Positions 51,080 to 59,571 of a stretch of DNA of 64,000 bases are shown here, in pieces. Every line of letters begins with the position of its first letter. The stretch's first letter is position 1. The stretch covers positions 558,001 through 622,000 of the forward strand of contig NZ_CP099571.1 in assembly GCF_040409795.1 (NCBI RefSeq), written 5' to 3'. The translations under genes and the position numbers were made by a program. The stretch is from Polynucleobacter sp. MWH-UH19D (GTDB taxonomy: Bacteria > Pseudomonadota > Gammaproteobacteria > Burkholderiales > Burkholderiaceae). The notes beneath the pieces are model-generated. The model made no database searches. It was not told the origin of the DNA and saw nothing but the letters and a program-made list of their open reading frames with translations.

Positions 51080-51490
51080 ATGAGTCAAGTCACCGCATTA
51101 AATTCGGCGCCACAGGTGGTGGTAAATCCGGGAGTGATGCCATCGGCTGGTTCAGTTCCTGAGCGTGCCGTTATACAGCAGCCAGTTCGTACTGATGCTG
51201 AGGTTGTTGCAAAGGCCGCAAGCACTGAATTCAAGCCGTCAGGAGTCAATGAAGCATCTGCACCCACTAGAGAGGTGGTAGCAAAAGCTGCTCAGCAAAT
51301 TCAAAGTTTTGTGCAATCAATGGGTCGTAATCTTAGTTTTTCTGTAGACAGTACTACTGGATACCATATTGTTCGGGTTACCAACCCCGAAACTGGCGAG
51401 GTAGTTCGTCAATTACCTACAGAGGAACTCATACGCATTGCTCAGAGCTTCGAGCAGCTAAATGCAGCTCTGATACATCAAAAAGCATGA
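51080..51490 (+). CDS. flaG: FlaG family protein 2
   Basis: A 136-residue FlaG paralogue of the gene at 32.1 kb; both share the C-terminal block (FVQSMGRNLSFSV, TGYHIVRVTNPETGEVVRQL) and differ in the N-terminal half. It lies in the usual flaG place between fliC and fliD. Ribosome site ggaggtag precedes the ATG. Confidence 0.92.
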   Translation: MSQVTALNSAPQVVVNPGVMPSAGSVPERAVIQQPVRTDAEVVAKAASTEFKPSGVNEASAPTREVVAKAAQQIQSFVQSMGRNLSFSVDSTTGYHIVRVTNPETGEVVRQLPTEELIRIAQSFEQLNAALIHQKA

Positions 51491-51495
51491 TATTT

Positions 51496-51522
51496 ACGTG
51501 CCAAATCAAAGATTTGGCACGT
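51496..51522 (+). terminator. perfect 12-bp hairpin after flaG 2
   Basis: ACGTGCCAAATC (51496-51507) pairs with GATTTGGCACGT (51511-51522) around AAA, just after the flaG stop. Its 3' arm also supplies the -24 element of the fliD sigma-54 promoter, so terminator and promoter share the same bases. Confidence 0.65.
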
Positions 51523-51530
51523 ATATTGCT
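51515..51530 (+). promoter_or_regulatory. sigma-54 promoter of fliD
   Basis: TGGCACG-TATA-TTGCT fits the -24/-12 consensus TGGCACG-N4-TTGCW completely, with ten bases between GG and GC. Transcription would start near 51541, giving a leader of about 67 bases to fliD. RpoN is encoded at 14.1 kb and an activator at 56.7 kb. Confidence 0.85.
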
Positions 51531-51607
51531 TCATTTTATTTGCCCCTGATAAATTTTGGGGAGATAAATGGTTAAAGTAGTGTTTCACAAGACGGAAAAT
51601 CTAAATC

Positions 51608-54409
51608 ATGGCGGTTTCATCATCTAGTACAAGCACCTCGGCAAGTACAGGTACAGCATCAATTGATGTTGCAAGCATTGTTGCCCAATTGATGACGGTA
51701 GAAAACAAGCCGCTTGATGCCATTAATACCAAGATCACACAGCAACAAGTGGTTATTAGCGACCTGGGTACAGTTAAAAGTAAGGTTTCCGCCTTGGGCG
51801 ATGCCCTGAAAGCGTTTCAAGACCCTAATTCTTACAATAGCGCGGTTGTTAATACAACTGACGCTACGGTTGTGCAGGCTACCGCGGCTAATGGTGCCCT
51901 CATTGGAAGTTATAGCGTTACAGTTGGAGCAACAGCGCAAGCCTCAAAATTTACAATATCAGGATACTCTTCGAGTGCAGATTTAGCATCAATTGACGCA
52001 CTTGCTGGTTTCTCAATAACAATTGGATCTAAAACTTATAGCACGCTTGGAACGCCTGCTGGAACGCCGGCTTTATCCTCTAATGCTACTGTTAATGAAT
52101 TGAAGAATTGGATTAATTCGCTTGGTGTTAATGTCAACGCTAGTCTAGTGCAAACAATAGATAGTTCGCATTTTGCATTAATGATTCAAGGAACGCAAAC
52201 GGGCTTGGCCAATGCTGTTTCTTATTCCGGCATATCTCCATCAGCGTCTCCTGTAATTACGATAACGGCTGGTTCAGCGGCCACTCATTCGGATGATGTG
52301 ATTGCTTTTTCGGCAATGTCCAGTGGAGATAGCGTTACTGTTAATGGTTTGACCTATACCGCTTCAGCAGCTTTAACGGCTGCCGATGTAGCGGCTAAAT
52401 TTACTAGTGGTGCAATTTTAGCTGGCGGTTCAGACTATTCGGGTGCCTGGAATGCAGCGTATACAGCCGCCGCAAGTGTTACTAATACAAATCAGATTGA
52501 GTTAATAGCAGTCGCTACTGGCGCGGTTGCTGCGCCAGTCTTGTCGGCAACTCCTCGTGCTGCTACTAATTCTGTGGATACGATCTCATTTACTAGTATG
52601 GTTAATGGAGATAGCGTTACTGTTAATGGTTTGACCTATACCGCTTCAGCAGCTTTAACGGCTGCCGATGTAGCGGCTAAATTTACTAGTGGTGCAATTT
52701 TAGCTGGCGGTTCAGACTATTCGGGTGCCTGGAATGCAGCTTATACAGCCGCCGCAAGTGTTACTAATACAAATAAGGTAGTACTTACTGCTGCAACAGC
52801 AGGTGCAGTAGCAGCACCTGCTATCAGCGTTGTTGGAGCAGTTGTTAATCCAAGTAGTAATTTTGTAATTGGGTTAACGGCCGGCGTGGTTTCCGCACCA
52901 AGCCCATCTTTTATTGCTGGAACGGCAAATGTCACTGAGTCAGCAGACGTAGCTTTTCATGACTTAACTGCCGGTCAATCCATTACGATGGGCGGACTGA
53001 CCTTCACGGCTGGCGCTCTTGGGGCTCATGCATCAGATGTGGCTAGTGCGTTTGCGAGCATCTCAGTTGGCACTGTGGCAGCTACCATCAACACTACAAA
53101 ATCATTAAATGATGCGCGCGGTGGAACTTTTACTGCTGGCAGTATGACAGGTTGGGCAACCGGCGGGGTTAACGGCGGTGCTGGTGTAACTTTTGCTAGT
53201 GCCACGGCTAATCAAGACGTCGCTAACTTAACCAGTTCAGGCTCTGCTGGGGGATTGGTCATTACTACCGTCAGCAATGCTCGTGATGCCTCATTTAATG
53301 TAAATGGCACTGACTTTACTCGTTCATCTAATGCGGTTAGTGATGTGATAGGTGGCGTTACATTAAATTTAGTCAAATCTTCAGGTGCAGCCCAGGTAGT
53401 TAATGTCACACGTGGTGCAGATAATTCACAAAAAACGATAACTAGTTTAATCGCAGCGTATAACGATTTAATCGGTACTTACAAGACCATGACGGCAAAC
53501 TCAAATAACTCGACCTCCTCAAAGGTGGGAACGTTTGCCAATTCTCCAACAACCTTATCTTTTATTAATGATATTAAGAGTAAGTTTGCGATTGGCGCGA
53601 CTTACGGCAGCGCTGATCCTGTCACGGGTAAATTTAGCACCCTCAGTATGAATGCGATGGGCATGGATTTGCAATTAGATGGCACTATTAAATTTAATGC
53701 CGCTGCCTATTCATTAGCCAGTAGCAAAGGTTTACAAGATATTTTGGCTGCTGGGGTCAGAGTTGGGGGGAGTAGTGCCATCCCGTCTACAGCCCCTTCC
53801 ATTACAACTACACAAGGTAGTGCTTTAGCTACCGAGACAGCCCAAGTTGTGTTTGCTTCAATGATGCCAGGTCAAACTTTGACGATGGCGGGTTTGACTT
53901 TTAAAGCTGGCGGTCAAGGCGCCACTGCGGCTCAGGTTGCAACCGCGTTCTCTAGTATTAATGCAGCTGGCTTAACCGCGGGTTCATTGAACGTCAGTAA
54001 ATCTCTTGGGGATGGGTCTGGCGGCTCATTTACATCTGGTACATCAACGGCATGGACAACAGCTGCACCAGTAGGTAACTCAGTGATATTTACTAGTACA
54101 ACGGTCAATACCGATGTTGCTGATTTGGTTGTTACCCAAACTGCTGGAGTAACTGATTTGCTAGCATTTGTAAATGCGCAGATTGGGGCTAATGGCGCCA
54201 TTAATAGTCAGATCAAAAATGAAGTGACCGAAGGAAATGAGTTGACTAAACGCCAAGCTCAACTTACTGAGCGCCTTAATGTAATCCAAAATAATTTCAT
54301 CGCTCAATATTCAGCATTAAACGCATTGCTATACCAGCTAAGCTCAACTAGCACCGCCCTCACAAGTGCACTGACTGCTTTAACTAATAGTCAAAGCAGT
54401 AAAAATTAA
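51608..54409 (+). CDS. fliD: flagellar cap protein FliD, giant form
   Basis: FliD caps the filament and helps flagellin fold. The ends are typical: N-terminal coiled coil (IDVASIVAQLMTVENKPLDA, DLGTVKSKVSALGDALKAF) and C-terminal helices (KRQAQLTERLNVIQNNFIAQ then YSALNALLYQLSS). At 933 residues it is about twice the usual size because of modules of about 90-95 residues in the exposed region: two nearly identical copies (from about 52288 and 52570) and two divergent ones (from about 52940 and 53831). The sigma-54 promoter lies upstream. fliS follows after 11 bases. Confidence 0.93.
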   Translation: MAVSSSSTSTSASTGTASIDVASIVAQLMTVENKPLDAINTKITQQQVVISDLGTVKSKVSALGDALKAFQDPNSYNSAVVNTTDATVVQATAANGALIGSYSVTVGATAQASKFTISGYSSSADLASIDALAGFSITIGSKTYSTLGTPAGTPALSSNATVNELKNWINSLGVNVNASLVQTIDSSHFALMIQGTQTGLANAVSYSGISPSASPVITITAGSAATHSDDVIAFSAMSSGDSVTVNGLTYTASAALTAADVAAKFTSGAILAGGSDYSGAWNAAYTAAASVTNTNQIELIAVATGAVAAPVLSATPRAATNSVDTISFTSMVNGDSVTVNGLTYTASAALTAADVAAKFTSGAILAGGSDYSGAWNAAYTAAASVTNTNKVVLTAATAGAVAAPAISVVGAVVNPSSNFVIGLTAGVVSAPSPSFIAGTANVTESADVAFHDLTAGQSITMGGLTFTAGALGAHASDVASAFASISVGTVAATINTTKSLNDARGGTFTAGSMTGWATGGVNGGAGVTFASATANQDVANLTSSGSAGGLVITTVSNARDASFNVNGTDFTRSSNAVSDVIGGVTLNLVKSSGAAQVVNVTRGADNSQKTITSLIAAYNDLIGTYKTMTANSNNSTSSKVGTFANSPTTLSFINDIKSKFAIGATYGSADPVTGKFSTLSMNAMGMDLQLDGTIKFNAAAYSLASSKGLQDILAAGVRVGGSSAIPSTAPSITTTQGSALATETAQVVFASMMPGQTLTMAGLTFKAGGQGATAAQVATAFSSINAAGLTAGSLNVSKSLGDGSGGSFTSGTSTAWTTAAPVGNSVIFTSTTVNTDVADLVVTQTAGVTDLLAFVNAQIGANGAINSQIKNEVTEGNELTKRQAQLTERLNVIQNNFIAQYSALNALLYQLSSTSTALTSALTALTNSQSSKN
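52324..52492 (+). repeat. direct repeat within fliD, copy 1 (169 bp)
   Basis: Identical to 52606-52774 except one base (52459 G against 52741 T), which is silent. The copies are 282 bases (94 codons) apart, so the reading frame is kept. Such identity means recent duplication or gene conversion. Confidence 0.95.
52606..52774 (+). repeat. direct repeat within fliD, copy 2 (169 bp)
   Basis: Second copy of the 169-bp repeat; 168 of 169 bases match copy 1. Recombination between them would delete or add exactly 94 codons in frame. Confidence 0.95.
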
Positions 54410-54420
54410 TAGGATTTGAC

Positions 54421-54870
54421 ATGATCTACAAATCAGCTAAGGCTTATGCAGCAAACGAAGTATTGACTGGGGTACATGGTTCAGATCCTGGTCAGCTGAT
54501 TATTTTGGTGTATGAGCGTGTATTTGATCATTTGAAGCTAGCAAAACAAGCTTTGGAAAATGGGGATTATGGGATTGAGCCATTTACAAAAGCGCATGAT
54601 CTTATCCAGCAAGGTTTATTGGCATGCTTAGACTATGAGGGTGGCGGGGAAGTGGCCTTAAGCCTTGGCGCAGTCTATGAATGGGTTTTGCGAGAAATGT
54701 TGAGCGCAAGATTAACCAAGTCACCAGAAAAAATTCAGGCTATCTTAGATATCCTGACTCCACTTTACGAAGCCTGGTTAGCGCTATCGCCAAAAGAAAT
54801 GATTAATCATTTATCCGCTGATGCATCGATGGCGGATGGTAAAACTGAAAGACGGGTCGCCAACTCATAA
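54421..54870 (+). CDS. fliS: flagellin export chaperone FliS
   Basis: FliS binds the C-terminus of flagellin and brings it to FlhA. The 149-residue helical protein has the family pattern AYAANEVLTGVHGSDPGQLI followed by helices ending at YEAWLAL. It follows fliD by 11 bases. The tail after residue 125 is a little longer than usual. Confidence 0.93.
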   Translation: MIYKSAKAYAANEVLTGVHGSDPGQLIILVYERVFDHLKLAKQALENGDYGIEPFTKAHDLIQQGLLACLDYEGGGEVALSLGAVYEWVLREMLSARLTKSPEKIQAILDILTPLYEAWLALSPKEMINHLSADASMADGKTERRVANS

Positions 54871-54888
54871 AGCTGGCATATTTGGATT

Positions 54889-55953
54889 ATGGCAATTCCA
54901 ATCCCCCCTAATTTGCCGATTAATCCATTAGTTGATTTTCATCGCAACGATTTAATTTCCCCGCCATCTGCACCTGCAGTGGTTGAAAGTTTGGCCGCAA
55001 TTGATCCTCGAGTGGCGCTCAATATGCCCTTGCCAGTAGTTGATTCTTCTGCAGGAGGATCTTTACAAGATGCTTTGCAAAGTGCTGTGGGACGCGGTCA
55101 ACAAAGTTCAGTCCTCACTGAGCCTGAAGTAGACCAAGCGGTATTACTGGAAATCTCAAGTCTGACGGCCGATCAAGCTGAGGCTAGCGCGCATCCATCC
55201 CAAACACGTATAGATAGTTTGTTGTCGCAAAGTTTGAGTCGAATGGATAACTTGGGTGGCGCAGCTCTGGGTCAATTACTTTCTGACATCTTAGCGGTAG
55301 ATGTTCCGGAGTTGGGACAAGCGGTAAATTCACAGAATAAAAATTCCGCGCAAGGTGTGGTTGTGAATTGGCCAGGCTCATCTAATACGGGAGCAAACGC
55401 CGTTGTCGCAAATACCGCTGACCCCAAAGTGGCCATGAATGTTCTGTATCAAAACTTACAGACATCAGGCATCTTTGCTGCTGACCAATTAAAAAAAGTC
55501 TTGTTTCCTGCTAGTGAAGACGGTGATATGCAGGCAAGCGGTATTACTGATGTGCCAGCCGAAGCGCAAAAGCTGGTCTCACAGCTAAGTACCAATGCCC
55601 CGCTAGTTCAGGATTCAGTGAAGTTGTTATTGCGTGGTGATTTACTTTGGCAAGGCCAATTAATGCCAAATGTTCAGGGCCGGCTATATAGGGAAGATGC
55701 CTGGGAAGCTGATCCGCAAGATCCTAGTCAAATGCAAAAGGGTAGCAAAATCACCATGGAAGTGACTCTCCCAAATTTGGGACCCTTTAAGGTAGTGGGT
55801 ACGCAATTTGGCGATAGTGTGCATGTTGCAATTGAGGCGTCCCCTGATGCGCAATCTACTCTTGCTAATTCATTTGCGCAGCTATTAGAACAAATGCGGT
55901 CTCAGGTTGACCCTGATGCAAAAGTTAGCCTTAAGGGTGAGGCAAGTTCGTAA
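54889..55953 (+). CDS. FliK-like hook-length control domain protein
   Basis: A 354-residue protein with a low-complexity N-terminal two thirds and a C-terminal domain (about 245-345) resembling the FliK C-terminal domain: MEVTLPNLGPFKVVGTQFGD, then HVAIEASPDAQSTLANSFAQ and LLEQMRSQV. FliK measures hook length and switches export specificity through FlhB. In this position, behind fliS and coupled to fhlB (TAATG), such proteins are known in betaproteobacteria as FliK paralogues. Whether it is the main FliK cannot be told from this window. Confidence 0.75.
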   Translation: MAIPIPPNLPINPLVDFHRNDLISPPSAPAVVESLAAIDPRVALNMPLPVVDSSAGGSLQDALQSAVGRGQQSSVLTEPEVDQAVLLEISSLTADQAEASAHPSQTRIDSLLSQSLSRMDNLGGAALGQLLSDILAVDVPELGQAVNSQNKNSAQGVVVNWPGSSNTGANAVVANTADPKVAMNVLYQNLQTSGIFAADQLKKVLFPASEDGDMQASGITDVPAEAQKLVSQLSTNAPLVQDSVKLLLRGDLLWQGQLMPNVQGRLYREDAWEADPQDPSQMQKGSKITMEVTLPNLGPFKVVGTQFGDSVHVAIEASPDAQSTLANSFAQLLEQMRSQVDPDAKVSLKGEASS

Positions 55954-56249
55954 TGGATGATAAAAAGATTCGTAAAGCAGTTGCTCTAGCCTATGAAACC
56001 AATAGCGCTGCACCGCGTATCACTGGCCAAGGCGAGGGGTTTGTGGCCGATGCTATTTTGGCCAAAGCAAAAGAGTTTGGTATTCCCACTAGAACCGAGC
56101 CTGAGCTAGTGGAGTTTCTCATGCAACTCAAGCTCAATGAATTGGTGCCTCCAAAACTCTATGCTGCAGTTGCTGAAGTGTTAGCGTGGGCATATGAGAT
56201 TGATGGCAAAACCATCCCTAATCCGAATAACGTCAATATCGGGCGTTAA
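55953..56249 (+). CDS. FlhB C-terminal-like export switch protein (FhlB)
   Basis: A 98-residue free-standing version of the FlhB cytoplasmic domain: KAVALAYETNSAAPRITGQG, ILAKAKEFGIPTRTEPELVE and LYAAVAEVLAWAYEID. Such FhlB proteins can replace cleaved FlhB-C in substrate switching. The autocleavage NPTH motif is not present, as expected for a piece equal to the post-cleavage fragment. It is coupled to the FliK-like gene, which makes functional sense because FliK acts on this domain. Confidence 0.85.
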   Translation: MDDKKIRKAVALAYETNSAAPRITGQGEGFVADAILAKAKEFGIPTRTEPELVEFLMQLKLNELVPPKLYAAVAEVLAWAYEIDGKTIPNPNNVNIGR

Positions 56250-56300
56250 AGTCACCGGAAGTGATTTTAGGCAAATTCAATTTAGCAAAATGTAAAAAGC

Positions 56301-56326
56301 AAAAAGCCCGATGACTCGGGCTTTTT
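56301..56326. terminator. bidirectional terminator between fhlB and fliE
   Basis: AAAAAGCCCGA (56301-56311) pairs with TCGGGCTTTTT (56316-56326) around TGAC, with T-runs in both directions. It serves the convergent fhlB (plus) and fliE (minus) transcripts. Confidence 0.92.
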
Positions 56327-56346
56327 AATTATTCAGCGGCAAGAAA

Positions 56347-56670
56347 TTAAACCTGTAAATTGGTCACCTCTTTATAGGCGTCTACTAGGCGGTTACGCAC
56401 TGCAATCATGCCTTGCAATGAGAGATTAGCTTTTTGCAAAGAGACGATAACATCTTCTAAGGAGGTATCGGAGGCGCCAGTAGAGAAAGACTGGGCTTTT
56501 GCCTGAGCACTATTTTGAGCGGTATTGACGTTTTCAATAGCGTTTTTCAGTACAGCAGAGAAGTCGACGCCATTAGCAGCTTGGTTATCGCTAGCAACAG
56601 GTTTCCCGCTGGCTGCAGCGGCCAAGGCCTGCATCCGGGTAATCATGGAATCAACGTTGCTTGTACTCAT
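56347..56670 (-). CDS. fliE: flagellar hook-basal body protein FliE
   Basis: FliE joins the MS ring to the rod. The 107-residue protein has the typical C-terminal block (DTSLEDVIVSLQKANLSLQG, then AVRNRLVDAYKEVTNLQV). Here it is the last gene of the kinase-regulator operon on the minus strand, 34 bases behind flrC, rather than directly before fliF. It ends at the strong terminator. Confidence 0.93.
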   Translation of the reverse strand: MSTSNVDSMITRMQALAAAASGKPVASDNQAANGVDFSAVLKNAIENVNTAQNSAQAKAQSFSTGASDTSLEDVIVSLQKANLSLQGMIAVRNRLVDAYKEVTNLQV

Positions 56671-56704
56671 GTGCCTAATTATCTATCAAAAACAGTCAAA
56701 TTAC

Positions 56705-58228
56705 TTATTCATTTAAAAAGCCAGCATCTTTATAGGATTTGAGCTTGTAGCGCAGGGCCCTTGCTGAAATGCCTAATATCTCTACGGCTTTTGTTCTATT
56801 TCCATTTACTTCAGCCAAAACCTTGAGGATGTGTTCACGCTCTACTGACTCAATATCCTGGCTTTCACTTCTGTTTAAAGCAATATCTGTGCCATTTTGC
56901 CCAGTTTTGGGGCTTAAATTTGGGTTTTCTGCCGTCTCGGGCGCAGGGGCAGGCTGTCCTTGGGTTGGACTGATTTGGCTGATTTGAGACTCATCTAACT
57001 CCAGATCTTGAGCGGAGATTTGATCTCCATCAGCAAGTAACACCGCACGCTGAATAATGTTTTCTAACTCTCGAACATTTCCAGGCCAAGAATATTGTTG
57101 GAGCAATGTTTTTGCTGGACCACTAAGAGTCAAAGAATCTCGCCCAATATTCACGCTATAGCGTTTGAGGAAAAATTCAGCCAAAGGAATGATGTCTAGT
57201 GGACGATTGCGAAGCTCTGGAACATGGATTGGGAAAACGTTCAAACGAAAGTACAAGTCCTCCCTAAACTTGCCCGCTTTAACTTGGTCTTGAAGATTGA
57301 GATTAGTGGCGGCGATGATGCGCACATCCGCTTGAATCGAATCGGTCGAGCCAATACGCTCCACTTTTTTATCTTGCAAGACTCTGAGTAATTTGGTTTG
57401 TAACGCTGCAGGCATCTCTCCAATTTTATCTAAAAATAGTGTGCCTTTATTCGCCTGTTCAAACTTACCTGCTTGTGCTTTGGTAGCGCCAGTAAACGAT
57501 CCTTTTTCATGACCAAACAAAATGGATTCGAGTAGGGTGTCTGGAATTGCTGCGCAGTTAATCGCAATATAAGGGCCGTTTACTCGCTTCGATGTTTTAT
57601 GAATATGTTGCGCAACCACCTCTTTGCCTGCACCAGATTCGCCGGTTACTAAAACACTTGTATCAGTACCGGCAACTCTCTCGCAACGAGAAAATATTGC
57701 AACAGTTTGTGGGTCGACCGCAATGACATTGTGGTCGGCAGATCGAATTTCTGAACCGACAACTTCAGCTTTTTTAGTTTCTGCTGCAGGGGCGCTTGAC
57801 GTGTTGTCTGCATTTATTGAGCTTGCAGGGCTGCTATCGGATATGGGGTCAGATGAGCGATAACGCGAAATGATTTCAATCAATTGCTGAGGAACAAAAG
57901 GCTTAATTAAGAAGTCGCGTGCGCCAGCTTTCAGTGCTTCAACTGCAAGCTTGGCATCAGCAAATGCTGTCATGATCACCACTGGCAAGTCTGGGCATTC
58001 TTTTTGCGCAATCTTGAGCAGATCAATGCCAGTCATGCCTGGTAGCTTATAGTCAGTCACTAATACTGTCTTAAGGTCAGGGCGCAACAGAGGCACAACA
58101 GTCTCAGCACGTTGGTGTGTGACAAAGTCGATACCCTTCATGCGAAGCGTAACTGCAATGGCTTCTCTGAGGTCTTCGTCATCCTCAACAAGGATGACGG
58201 GAAAGCGTTCGTTTACAAGCTCAGTCAT
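56705..58228 (-). CDS. flrC: sigma-54-dependent flagellar response regulator (FlrC/FleR type)
   Basis: A 507-residue NtrC-type activator: receiver (about 8-125, phospho-Asp59 in VTDYKLPG), AAA+ domain (Walker A GESGAGKE 196-203, GSFTGA at 243-248 in place of GAFTGA, R-finger region following AATN) and a C-terminal Fis-type HTH (NRTKAVEILGISARALRYKL). The Walker B reads LFLDKIGEMP: Asp267 is followed by Lys268 where nearly all activators have Glu, the residue that promotes ATP hydrolysis. It lies next to its kinase and should switch on RpoN-dependent genes such as fliD. Confidence 0.92.
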   Translation of the reverse strand: MTELVNERFPVILVEDDEDLREAIAVTLRMKGIDFVTHQRAETVVPLLRPDLKTVLVTDYKLPGMTGIDLLKIAQKECPDLPVVIMTAFADAKLAVEALKAGARDFLIKPFVPQQLIEIISRYRSSDPISDSSPASSINADNTSSAPAAETKKAEVVGSEIRSADHNVIAVDPQTVAIFSRCERVAGTDTSVLVTGESGAGKEVVAQHIHKTSKRVNGPYIAINCAAIPDTLLESILFGHEKGSFTGATKAQAGKFEQANKGTLFLDKIGEMPAALQTKLLRVLQDKKVERIGSTDSIQADVRIIAATNLNLQDQVKAGKFREDLYFRLNVFPIHVPELRNRPLDIIPLAEFFLKRYSVNIGRDSLTLSGPAKTLLQQYSWPGNVRELENIIQRAVLLADGDQISAQDLELDESQISQISPTQGQPAPAPETAENPNLSPKTGQNGTDIALNRSESQDIESVEREHILKVLAEVNGNRTKAVEILGISARALRYKLKSYKDAGFLNE

Positions 58229-58231
58229 AAT

Positions 58232-59485
58232 TTACTCAGACGTAATGGGTAAGGTAATTTTAAAAATAGCACCATGAGGAGAGTTTTCAACGTTAATCGT
58301 TCCGCGGTGCGCCTCAATCGTATTTTTGGCAATCGATAAACCAAGGCCAGTACCGTTCGCGCTGGTTGTAGAAAATGGCTCAAACAAAGAATCAATAATC
58401 GTTGATGCAATACCAGGGCCTTGATCTTCGATCGTGATCATCAGCTTTTTTGCATCAACTTGCGCTTGTAAAATCACCTTGTCTTTTGGTTTAGAAACAC
58501 TTAAAGCATTTTCTAAAATCGCTACTAATGCATTGGGTATCGATTTGGGTTCAACCAATAGCATGCTTGATGCAGGAATATCGCTTTGTACATTCAAACC
58601 AACATCATTGCTTTCAAAGAGGGCTTGAATACTTGCTTGTGCTTCATCAATGATTTGCTGCGCGCTAACCAACATCGTTTTCGTTGGTCGATTTGAAATA
58701 AAGCGCAGCATGTCTTGCGACAATTTTTCAAGATCAAGTAATTGCTTGCGAAGACGATTGGCAAATTCTTTCGACATGTCTGGAGCAAGATTGTCGTCAC
58801 AAAGGTGAGATGAGTAGAGCAGGGCAGTTGCCAATGGCGTACGAAATTGATGCGCAATGCCTGCCGCCATTTTTCCCATGGCAGTGAGGCGATTTTCTCT
58901 TTGGGTCTCTTGATGCAAAGAAATATTGGCAGTGATGTCTTGGATTTGAATAAAGCTGCGACTGCCTTCATCAATACGAATGACCTGCACCGTTTTTTGG
59001 GGTTTTGAACTCGATGTTTCCGTATTGCCAATTAAGCCAATTACATATTCCCCAGGGGCAATCGAGGGCTGCCAGTCACTCGGAATCTCAAAGGACTGAC
59101 CAGCGCTCAGCCCGGGTAGAAAGTGCAAGACTGCAGGGTTGTGCAAAAGCACAATATTGTTTTCAAGCAGGATTACGCCGGCGGGAATGGCATTCATGAG
59201 GATGCCTAGCCGTTGGTTGGACTTTTGTAGCTCATCACTTAGCTGATCAATCTTGTCCTGCAGGGCGATTTGCTGAGCCTCTAACTTTTGGGATTCGGCA
59301 TAAAAAATCGCAAATGCTTCCTCTAGACCCTTAGCATCTAGGCTGGGGCTGCCGGGACTTGCACTTTGTGTGCTTGCGGGTATAGTGGTTTCAGGCTTGG
59401 TCAATGGGTATTTGGGGTTATATGTGCAGTTAGTGAGGGTGGCAAATTTTGCCTCTTTTTTCACAATATGGGCATAGGATATCAA
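58232..59485 (-). CDS. flrB: sensor histidine kinase (FlrB/FleS type)
   Basis: A soluble kinase of up to 417 residues with a coiled coil (about 55-95), a PAS-like domain (about 95-190), the phosphoacceptor H box AAGIAHQFRTPLATAL (His212) and an HATPase domain with ILENAL, EDQGPGI and GTGLGLSI. No transmembrane helix is seen, as in flagellar FleS/FlrB. The start is uncertain: TTG at 59485 gives the longest form but includes the regulatory 13-mer at 59441; a TTG at 59404 would leave that motif outside. It is followed three bases later by flrC. Confidence 0.9.
   Translation of the reverse strand: MISYAHIVKKEAKFATLTNCTYNPKYPLTKPETTIPASTQSASPGSPSLDAKGLEEAFAIFYAESQKLEAQQIALQDKIDQLSDELQKSNQRLGILMNAIPAGVILLENNIVLLHNPAVLHFLPGLSAGQSFEIPSDWQPSIAPGEYVIGLIGNTETSSSKPQKTVQVIRIDEGSRSFIQIQDITANISLHQETQRENRLTAMGKMAAGIAHQFRTPLATALLYSSHLCDDNLAPDMSKEFANRLRKQLLDLEKLSQDMLRFISNRPTKTMLVSAQQIIDEAQASIQALFESNDVGLNVQSDIPASSMLLVEPKSIPNALVAILENALSVSKPKDKVILQAQVDAKKLMITIEDQGPGIASTIIDSLFEPFSTTSANGTGLGLSIAKNTIEAHRGTINVENSPHGAIFKITLPITSE
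59441..59453 (+). promoter_or_regulatory. shared flagellar motif GGCAAATTTTGCC, copy 2
   Basis: Same 13-mer as upstream of flhA (31260-31272, other strand). It lies 119 bases before the fliF start in the divergent region between fliF and the kinase gene. Confidence 0.4.
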
Positions 59486-59571
59486 TATTTAGAGAAAATG
59501 GGCAAAAAGGTTCTATATTTAGTGCTATTATCTTTTTTAGAATTTTTGCCTGATTTGACGGAAATGAGCGA

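Noticed and set aside
51573-51599. TAAAGTAG-N11-ACGGAAAA, a sigma-28-like match before fliD
   Set aside because: The predicted start would be only two bases before the fliD ATG, and ACGGA more likely serves as the ribosome site.
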